Position numbers and translations under genes: made by a program. Below the pieces are notes generated by a model, which worked only from the letters and a program-made list of their open reading frames with translations, was not told the DNA's origin and ran no database searches. Shown here piece by piece: positions 56,863 to 64,000 of a DNA stretch of 64,000 bases. This DNA is from Henricia sp. BOLD:AAB3569. Its lineage: Eukaryota > Echinodermata > Asteroidea > Spinulosida > Echinasteridae. Where the stretch lies: NCBI GenBank assembly GCA_037783545.1, contig JBBELK010000165.1:186001-250000 (forward strand). The letters run 5' to 3'. How positions within the stretch are numbered: position 1 is the first letter of the stretch; every line of letters begins with the position of its first letter.

Positions 56863-57419
56863 TTAAGGTTACCGTCTCCATGAAATAGCCGGAGCCTCCG
56901 TTAGCGCAAAATCGGCTGCTAAACAGCTCCATGAAATTGGCCCCTGGAGTCAAGCATCTGCCAAACAGCCGTGGAAGCACAGGGCCGGGCTTGAAAGAAG
57001 GCATTTCAGGCAGAGTGGTGCATCCTGCCTCAATGGCTTGTGCAGCCAGCCTTGCCACAAAAGGTGTTTATACACATTACTGACCTATAAAATGTGTTTA
57101 CATGTATAAGCTTTCAGTCTTGATCTTTCGATCAGAATATAATTTCTTTTTTTGAACTGTATATTTTCATTAATAATACATGTTTTAACCGAAATCAACT
57201 GATGACCAACGGCAGCCTTAAGCCCGGTTCATACTTCAAGCGAAAGCAAACGCCAACGTCACAACAAAGTTTTCGCGCCACGAATTTGCAGAACGTTGAA
57301 CTAGTTTCAACTTGCACAAATCTTTGCCGCGAAATGTTTGACGTCAGATTTACATCAGATTCCTGTTAGCTTTCGCGTGAAGTACATGTACGAACAGGGC
57401 TTTAGTCAGCTTTACTCAC

Positions 57420-57740
57420 CAAGTACAGAGATGTCAATCGTTTCAATCCTCATCTGCGCTTTGTATTTGGTCACTCCAATGAACACATACTCGTCACCGT
57501 CTTCTGCCGTGACATTCCTGATGATAAGACCATGCGAGTTCGACATACTATAGCGATCACTCAGGGTGAAGTTTGTGGCCCCTTCGAGGGTGCTAAACCG
57601 GGCCACTGTGACTAACTGCAGTCCCTTCCGCCAAAACACGGCAGTGTAGATCTCTCCCTGCCGCAGACCTGGACAACAAATGTGTTGTGTCTGGCCCGTT
57701 TGTATGTAGGCCTTTGTATTCTGTCCAACTGTTGTGTCAC
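57420..57740 (-). CDS. Ig-domain exon D1, copy B (F-strand Cys lost)
   Basis: Minus-strand exon with acceptor CCCCCAAAG and donor CTTG|GTGAGT, 321 nt, phase 1-1. B-strand Cys is retained (QHICCPGLRQG), as are FWRKGLQ and HGLIIRNVTAEDGDEYV. The F-strand Cys is replaced, reading DGDEYVFIG instead of DGDEYVC, with a different following loop (VTKYKAQMRIET). Ends VLG like copy A. It could still fold through the conserved core, or use the extra adjacent Cys of the CC pair differently. Confidence 0.72.
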
Positions 57741-58021
57741 CTTTGGGGGGAAAAAAGTACATGTATAATTGCGATTAGCTTGGGCGACTCCGGCACTTTG
57801 GACACAACTCCGATTCCAAAAAGAATCGCAACCCCATTCGGAATCAAACTTCCATTTCAAAAAATATACTGATGAGCGTGTTTCCTGGTTGTAGTGGAGT
57901 CTATTATACAAGTCTATCACAAGTCCAGAGCCGATAAAATCCATGACAAGTCCAGTAACATGAAGCAAAGGATGAACACGCACAAAAGAATGTCTTTGTT
58001 GGAGTTCATTTGAATAGCTTG

Positions 58022-58607
58022 TTACTTGAATTAAGACCCAGGGACTTGTGAAGGCTTGTGAGGACTTATGATGGACTCGACTACAACTATGTTTACTAAA
58101 AATGTGGAAATTATCGGAGTCCGAGTATCTTCTTGCAGAAATCAAGTGTTTTGGCTTCGGAATTGCTGGGTACATGTAATTTATGGAATTAGCAAGCTAT
58201 ATATCACTGGGAATCGAATCTAGATGAAAGGGAATCGATTCCTTAACAATCTGGAATTGCAATTCCGATTCTCAGTGGAATCAATTCTACTCGACTCTGG
58301 CGTGGAATCGCCAAGTCTTATTGTGAGGCTTTTTCTACTTGTATATACTGATGTACCCTCTTTCAAATATTTCTTATACCTTCGATTATTAGCTAATGAC
58401 ATGATCAGGATTCACATCGGGGCTAATTTTATGTCGGTGCTGTTTAGCACAAAAATTTGCTCAGCACAGAATCTATTTGCTTTGTAAAATGGGTAACGTA
58501 TATACAGCCAAAATTATTTCATTTTTTCATTTCTTCAACATTCATTTCCACGCTTTCAATAAATTAATAAATATTATTATATAGAGTTATACCGGTATTA
58601 ACAGGAA
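58022..58607. other. No gene recognised; upstream of Ig cassette B
   Basis: A leader (signal-peptide) exon for the Ig gene would be expected on this side, but none could be supported. Contains AATCGATTCC/GGAATCG-type repeats near 58215-58310 and one GGGGCTAATTTTATG MITE end at about 58417. Confidence 0.35.
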
Positions 58608-59302
58608 AGCATGGGGCATTATCTGCCAGCACCCCTCAGAGAAATTCATTCCATTGATCTTTTTAGGGCTAATCTTAAGACTTACCTTTTTAAACGGTGT
58701 TTTGGGTAATTTTAGAATTTTGATTTTATTCTTTGTATTTGTCTTAATTTGTTATCAATAAACATTTGGGTAAATCTTAGTGTTTTTATTCCACTCTTAA
58801 TCTGAATTTGTATATGGGTCTGTCCACAGTAATGGGACACATTTGAAAAATAAGTCAATAATTCCTTTCAGATGTCTTTAGTTTATCTCAGAATTAAAGA
58901 AATGTCCTTGTTTTGTTCTCAAGAGATAACTTTTGCCCAAAAAATTAACAAATTGCTGCCACAACATACATTTTTAAAAAGCAAGTGCACAAATTTTCCT
59001 ATTACGTATGTAACGTGGACAGACAATTTTGTGACATCTTTTTCCGTCTTTGTTACATGCGTAATAGGAAAATTTGTGCACGAGGTTTTCACAAATGTAT
59101 GTTGTGGGACTATTTTTCTTACTCCTTGGTGAAAAAGTTATTTCCTCAGTTTAGCTTGATAATTTAAAGATAAAATTAAGACATTTGAAGTGAACTGGGA
59201 CCTATAAGATCTTGAATGTTACCGTGGACAGACCCATATATAGCGCTTTGAGGCCTTATTGGCAATTGTGCGCTTTATAAGTATCTTATTATTATATTAT
59301 AG
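58608..59302 (+). mobile_element. LINE 3' end (interrupted by a MITE)
   Basis: 58630-58709 encodes a C-terminal tail (PLREIHSIDLFRANLKTYLF, then stop) like those ending many non-LTR retrotransposon ORF2 proteins. After an interruption, 59241-59302 carries GCGCTTTGAGGCC...GTGCGCTTTATAAG and a TTATTATTATA tail, typical of LINE 3' ends. 5'-truncated and frameshifted. Confidence 0.55.
58813..59238. mobile_element. 426-bp foldback MITE in the LINE tail
   Basis: Ends TATGGGTCTGTCCACAGTAA and inverse TTACCGTGGACAGACCCATA, with TA on both sides. An inner inverted repeat (TGCACAAATTTTCCTATTACG and complement, about 58986-59015 and 59055-59083) makes most of it palindromic. Confidence 0.75.
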
Positions 59303-60262
59303 CCTGAGCTTGTGGTGAGATGCCCTTACATGTATGTACAAATAAAACAAAAACAGACACACAAACAGTCATATTTAGACATTGTTAAGTGAAATAATGA
59401 TCCCGAATGGTAAGACTTAAATAAAAAGTAAATGTTAGGTAAACATGCCGGATAAATGAGGGAGATAAGATAACGGACTATGCTAAATAATGGGAGAGTA
59501 CATGACGTTTATGTTTTTTTTAATCGACCCACATATGACTTTAAGAGTGTTGCTTAAAGAATTTCAAATACGCGGTCCAATTAAAGAAGCGAAGTGCATT
59601 TTTTGTACGAGCTAAGGGAACATACAGTATCAGTTGGATTTGCTGCGGGATCTCGTTGAATGTTGAGAAGGAGTTACATGTAGGTAGCAGGTTGTGAATT
59701 TACCGGTATATTTATACATGAATATACCAGCATGATACATGGATGTCTGTTAATTTTAATGTGTGAAGCTGTGCAAAGAGTAGCCTTTAGTCAAGGCTGC
59801 CTTGGCGAGTTATATTCGCGCGCAGCCAGTTTTGCAACGCTTGAGGAAAGACTAGCACGCACGGACTGTCCGCCCAGACAGCCTTTACCAATACCATAGC
59901 GTTTTTTGGAGCTTATGTTTTTCTTTATTTCTGTCTACCGTTTTGGTAGAGGGGTTACGTGCATAATGCATGAGGTCAGGATTCCCCATTGACCAATGAG
60001 AAGGTGAACTGTTAAACTGCATGACGTCATACGCATAGAAAATTAGGCAGTTGTAGTTTGTGTGAATCTTCGAAGAATAAAAAGCTAAATATTTCGGGAA
60101 ACTTAATAAGTCCCAACATATTCAGGCCAAGAAAATGCTCGCTGGAGATGATCGCGATTTAGGGGAATATTAAATTCACCAAGGCCTACTCGTACTCCCG
60201 AACCGGCCGGCCGCACAGTACACCGTGCCGCGCCGGTATATGCCGCCGGCCGGTCGTCTGTC
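59303..60262. other. No gene recognised
   Basis: A+T-rich. Near 59780-59820 there is TAGCCTTTAGTCAAGGCTGCC, resembling one end of the element at 28461. At 59913 there is a fragment of the foldback at 36562. Confidence 0.4.
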
Positions 60263-60264
60263 AG

Positions 60265-60643
60265 TCAAGTCGACCGAATACCAACTCGACTCGTACCAAC
60301 TCGACCGGGAAAAAAATCGACCGCAAACCAACTCGACCATACAAATGCAAAACAGGAGACGCCGTGTCGCGTCGCTGGATTCGGCCGTTGAATGTCGGCT
60401 CGCTCGCGTTTCACATGTTTGTTGTTCCGAATACACGAATACACGCTGCCTGTCTCCGTGTCCATTTATTTCACAAACCCAACAATGCATAATGGGCAAA
60501 CAGTAGAGCCTAGAGGCGCACGGTCGAGTTGGTACGCGGTCGAGTTGGTTCGCGGTCGAGTTGGTTCGCGGTCGAGTTGGTTCGCGGTCGAGTTGGTTCG
60601 CGGTCGAGTTGGTACGAGTCGAGTTGGTAAACGGTCGACTTGA
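60265..60643. mobile_element. Foldback element built on GTCGAGTTGGT repeats
   Basis: Ends TCAAGTCGACCG and complement. The left arm (60265-60340) has three degenerate inverted GTCGAGTTGGT units and the right arm (60521-60643) at least eight. The centre (60341-60520) is unrelated unique sequence. Confidence 0.7.
60521..60616. repeat. 16-bp minisatellite (6 units)
   Basis: CGGTCGAGTTGGTTCG starts at 60521, 60537, 60553, 60569, 60585 and 60601, with only T/A changes, followed by shorter degenerate units. Because 16 is not a multiple of 3, the long open frames through it are not evidence of coding. Confidence 0.9.
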
Positions 60644-61540
60644 CCTGACTCCGTCGGTGGCCGGGGTAGGCAAAGTCCCATATATGCCAAGTACTTTGCC
60701 AACCAGAGAATGCGCATGCGTCAGTTTCCGGCCAATGTTTACAAACAAAAGAAAGGTCTGTACATCCGCCATAGCTGGGGGGCTTCCACTGAATGAACTG
60801 TATGTTTTTGCTGTTGCTGAAGCTGCATTTGTTTACTTCGAACAAGTTACGCGTCTTTGTAGGGTTGTGTGCGCGCGAAGGCGGGCGCGTCGCGTGTACG
60901 CAAAGGTGGGCGCGTCGCGTATACGCGAAGGAGGCTCGTTCGTGCATGTAATGGATTAGCGCTTTTCGTTCTAACAGCAACACTAAACGCACAGCCCATG
61001 CACTGGACGCCCCCCAGCTATGGCGGATATGCAGGGAGGAGATATTAGTTACCGGATTGGTGTATAAAGAACTGCCGCCGTAAGTGCCTCACCGCGGGCC
61101 ACGTGCGCGCGACCGCACACTGCAGTAGTCACACTCTCTGTCGGCACGGCATGTCTCCTCAAATCAAAGAGAGCTTTGTGGTCCAGGTTGTTTTGATGAC
61201 AGCACACTCAAGAGAAAACCTTATTGAAATCAAGAAGTGGCTTTATCGGAAAAGGCGTTACATGTTTATAATAAGTTATATATAGCAAGGTGCAATGCAC
61301 TCAAAGTAGGCTAATCTTGTTTCAGTTTGTTTTGTAAATAGATAAAGTACATGTAACTTGACATATTTTAAAAATGCCTTTGAATGTGCATAATAAGAAA
61401 TCTCCAAAAAATAAAGGAGAGTATATTATAAGCCATCGATGACGATCGAAGGCCGCAAGCCATCAAGATATTCGCTGGATTCTCTGACGGCGGCCACACG
61501 GCAGTGCACCAGGCCGACAGGCCATGCACAAACACGGTAA
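60644..61540. other. No gene recognised
   Basis: Contains CCGCCATAGCTGGGG-type words at 60765 and inverted at 61014 (AGCTATGGCGGA), which bound a stretch of about 260 bp and also occur at 27169. Possibly another MITE. Confidence 0.35.
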
Positions 61541-61544
61541 GTGA

Positions 61545-61692
61545 AAGCAGGGCTTCGTTCCAAATACGCGCACATTGTTAAACGTTTGCAACGTTCTCCA
61601 ACAACATTCCCAGCTTGTACGCATGCACAAGATAACAGAGCACAACCAGAGGCGAACGTTGCCAACGTTCGCATGAGTGGAACGCAGCCCAC
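61545..61692. repeat. Small inverted-repeat element, GGGCTTCGTTCCA ends
   Basis: GCAGGGCTTCGTTCCA at the left and TGGAACGCAGCCCA at the right. Related ends occur at 18690-18837 and about 21602-21748. Confidence 0.45.
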
Positions 61693-62028
61693 GTGTACAA
61701 ATTGTACACTGCTTTCGCCCGGGCCCGACGCATATGCTATGCATGTACGATAATAGCCGGCCGAGTCTCTCCATTACGCGCACCGCGATTGGCTATTTTC
61801 AATGCACATGGTGACTTGGCGATTTTGATCTCACCGGCCAAAATAAAATATGCCAAACGTTTTATGTTTGATTGCTTCCGTATTGTACTGCCACTACATT
61901 GCATTTGTCATGCGTTTGGGTCCATCACGATTAAACTAAAAACGCAAAGGACATGACAGTGACAAAGAATTAGACATTGTACTGGACCAGATGGACGGGA
62001 GTTTAGACCGAAGCTGCAACATCAATAA

Positions 62029-62283
62029 TTGGACGGTTCATGGGGCCTCTCCATTTTTTTGCAAAAAGAGTTTATAAATAAGAAAACCAGCTTCACGGTG
62101 GTCCTTGCCTGCACGGCCAGCGGCAAAAAACTGAAGCCGATGGTCATCAATGGGCGTCTTGAGCGGAGTATACTCAATAGATCATTCTATGTTGATTCAC
62201 TATTTTTATACATCATTCAAAATTACTTGAAAAAGAACATTGCAACTGACATAAAAGGGGCTTCATGGGGATTGGGTGATTGA
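62029..62283 (+). pseudogene. Pogo-like transposase remnant
   Basis: The segment FTVVLACTASGKKLKPMVI resembles the beta-strand around the first part of the DDE domain in pogo/Tigger-type transposases, followed by ...FYVDSLFLYIIQNYL. Upstream and downstream parts are missing or out of frame. Call based on a short motif only. Confidence 0.4.
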
Positions 62284-62417
62284 TATTAATATTTGTAATT
62301 CAGCGGAAATTCAGCGGAATGCTACTATAGATCTATCGTCTTTTGCTTGGTACCGGTATTCCCGATGATTTATCGCATTTGCGTCCGCCCCATATTTTTG
62401 TGCACGACGCCGCTATA

Positions 62418-63288
62418 AAGACTTCCCAAAAAGTAACGCAGCATGTAAAAATACCCCCATAAGTACCAAACCATTGGTCGTGTGCACGAAAACACAAATG
62501 ATATCAAAAGTTTGTTCTTTTCTGTAAATTTTGATACCCTTCTTGCCCCATTCCGATCAGTATTGCCAACACAGTGTCCAGTTTACGAAAATCTGTCACA
62601 TTTTCAAAGTTGCACCTGAAGGCATTATTACAAGGTTACGAACAATCCTGCATTAAGGAAAGTGAAACACTTCACACATCAATTTTTTCACATCATGTTT
62701 TATTCATGACAAAGCAGGTTTCTTTCAACTTCTCTTTCTTTGTTTTAACTTCTCTTTCTTTGATTTAATGTTCTTTATAACTTGTTCGAAACTTATCAGT
62801 CTGATATTACTCTCCTCTATGCTCAATACTTTGTGTGTCCACCTGCTGCATCAATTACAGCCAAGCACCTCCTTCTCATGCTGTTTATTAGGCGTCTGAT
62901 GCGGTGACGGTCAATGGCAGCCCACTCTCTCGGCAAAATGCGCCGGAGGCCATCTAAGGTAGTGGTGGGCCGGATGCGCCTGTCGACTTGAAATTTAAGA
63001 TGTGCCCAAAGATGTTCTATGGGATTCAGATCCGGGCTTCTTGAAGGCCAAGGGAGAAGGCAGTTAACTCCTTCCTAATAATGCCTTCAGGTGCAACTTT
63101 GAAAATGCGACAGATTTTCGTAAACTGGACACTGTGTTGGCAATACTGATCGCAATGGGGCAAGAAGGGTATCAACATTTACAGAAAAGAACAAACTTTT
63201 GATATCATTTGTGTTTTCGTGCACACGACCAATGGTTTGATACTTATGGGGGTATTTTGACATGCTGCGTTACTTTTTGGGAAGTCTT
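62418..63288 (-). mobile_element. Tc1/mariner-like element, internally deleted
   Basis: 871 bp with TIRs of about 213 bp (62418-62630 and 63077-63288), ends AAGACTTCCCAAAAAGTAACG, and TA on both sides (62416-62417, 63289-63290). Only the C-terminal transposase coding part remains. Confidence 0.88.
62823..63074 (-). pseudogene. Tc1-like transposase C-terminus
   Basis: About 83 codons on the minus strand. SPDLNPIEHLW carries the third catalytic acid of the DDE triad, then AHLKFQVDRRIRP and ...INSMRRRCLAVIDAAGG, ending TGA at 62823. The N-terminal DNA-binding domain and the first two Asp are absent, with the deletion junction at the inner edge of the right TIR. Confidence 0.85.
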
Positions 63289-63290
63289 TA

Positions 63291-64000
63291 GTTCATTCAC
63301 CCCCATTGTATCAGTGGCGGTGAATGAACTATATGGCGGCGTCGTGTTCCGAATTTACCTTTGACCTCGCCACCGCGCGCGAGATACCGAAAAGGCTTAT
63401 TAAAATAGGGGACCGTTTGCCTGCCTTTGCCTGCGGACGTACGTAAACGTATGCCGCTTGGGCGAAATGGCTTTTGGGCGAAGGGGCTCAAGTTGGGCAA
63501 AGCATGTAGGCTTCCTCCATGGGCAAAGTGACTGTACATCGTTGGAAAAACATCGTTAATTAAAATTACTTGAATGACAAACACAGAACTCTTTGGATTT
63601 TAAAACAACGCCAACTAAAAGTAAAGAATTGAAGAAAACACGGAAGGAACAGATGCACCAAACGATTTGTTTGGCGTTGGACGAGTACTCACGACCGATG
63701 GCATGGTCCGATGGCGAACTGCATGGTTGCCCGCGCTTGTGCTATATGGGTCACCAACGAAGATCGGTACACTCTCGATTATCTGCACCTGGAAAAATTG
63801 CACACCTTTTCGTGCGCGTGCGACGGCCTTCAACATCGTTTTTTTGACAATAAAAAATTCCCGTAAAAGATTGATAGAACTATTTAACTACATTACATAA
63901 TGTATATGAGCATATCATGAGTTTTATCTTTAGAGCTCGGCGTATAAGCCGCCCGGTTTATAAGCCGCCGGGAACCTTTTTTTTGGCAAAATCAACGTAT
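63291..64000. other. No gene recognised
   Basis: Starts with a short inverted repeat, GTTCATTCAC...GTGAATGAAC (63291-63328). Open frames at 63297-63584 and 63593-63900 show no domain. Confidence 0.4.

Larger units (their letters stand above)
39982..58021 (-). repeat. Tandem duplication unit B of the Ig cassette, expanded by insertions
   Basis: Similarity to unit A runs 39982-40711 and resumes at 55330 up to about 58021. The gap is the Ty3/Gypsy element with its AGTG target duplication. A further interruption is the 639-bp element at 56055-56693. Confidence 0.85.

Noticed and set aside
60176-60992. Long overlapping ORFs with repeated TRPRTNSTANQLD-like peptides
   Set aside because: These are translations of the 16-bp minisatellite in different frames.
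1-64000. CRISPR array or bacterial genes
   Set aside because: No short regularly spaced identical repeats with unique spacers, no ribosome-binding-site-led operons; all evidence is eukaryotic.

Overview
The window is eukaryotic. It contains spliced exons with phase-matched introns, two families of LTR retrotransposons, many inverted-repeat DNA transposons, long gene-poor A+T-rich stretches, and no bacterial-type operons. Frequent TAGGCCTA and ACATGTACATGT words, BEL/Pao and Ty3/Gypsy elements, and a small IgSF receptor-like gene suggest a marine invertebrate deuterostome (echinoderm, hemichordate or cephalochordate). This taxonomic call is inference; I cannot run a search.

Layout. 1-3950: a hierarchical repeat array carrying 14 exact TGACGTCA palindromes, ending in poly(A) and two hairpins. 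4980-6180: a TATA-box candidate, a possible two-exon small gene and a decayed coding remnant. 6357-8342: a foldback element with arms of about 660 bp. 10161-10826: a 337-bp tandem duplication. 13334-14148: a TTAA-flanked DNA element. 14250-14800: a satellite of about 185 bp. 15185-17175: a GC-rich block with a 283-bp tandem repeat. 17179-25220: a segment present in three copies, each with a candidate exon on the minus strand, an unrecognised 105-aa ORF and a tRNA-like A/B-box sequence. 25240-36920: several hairpin or TIR elements plus a candidate transmembrane exon. 36921-58021: a tandem duplication of a two-exon immunoglobulin-domain cassette (minus strand). 58608-64000: a LINE tail, a 16-bp minisatellite foldback, a pogo-like remnant and a deleted Tc1-like element.

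The central story is the Ig cassette. Each copy (A: 36921-39972; B: 39982-58021) has two Ig-domain exons, all symmetrical phase 1-1, and a phase-compatible transmembrane exon lies downstream at 27241-27453. They could form one four-Ig-domain receptor or two tandem genes. The canonical Ig cysteines are lost in complementary domains of the two copies. In copy B the intron between the Ig exons has been expanded by a 14.6-kb nest. A GGGGCCAATTTC-ended MITE, already carrying a TTAA-type element before the duplication, later received a Ty3/Gypsy element (AGTG target duplication) and a 9-bp-TSD element. A full BEL/Pao element (ACCTT target duplication) then landed inside the Gypsy pol region. Copy A preserves the empty sites, so the order of events can be read directly.

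The BEL/Pao element has a single intact 2022-codon ORF and two LTRs that look identical, so it appears very young and possibly competent. The Gypsy copy also has near-identical LTRs, but its pol is broken in several places besides the BEL insertion.
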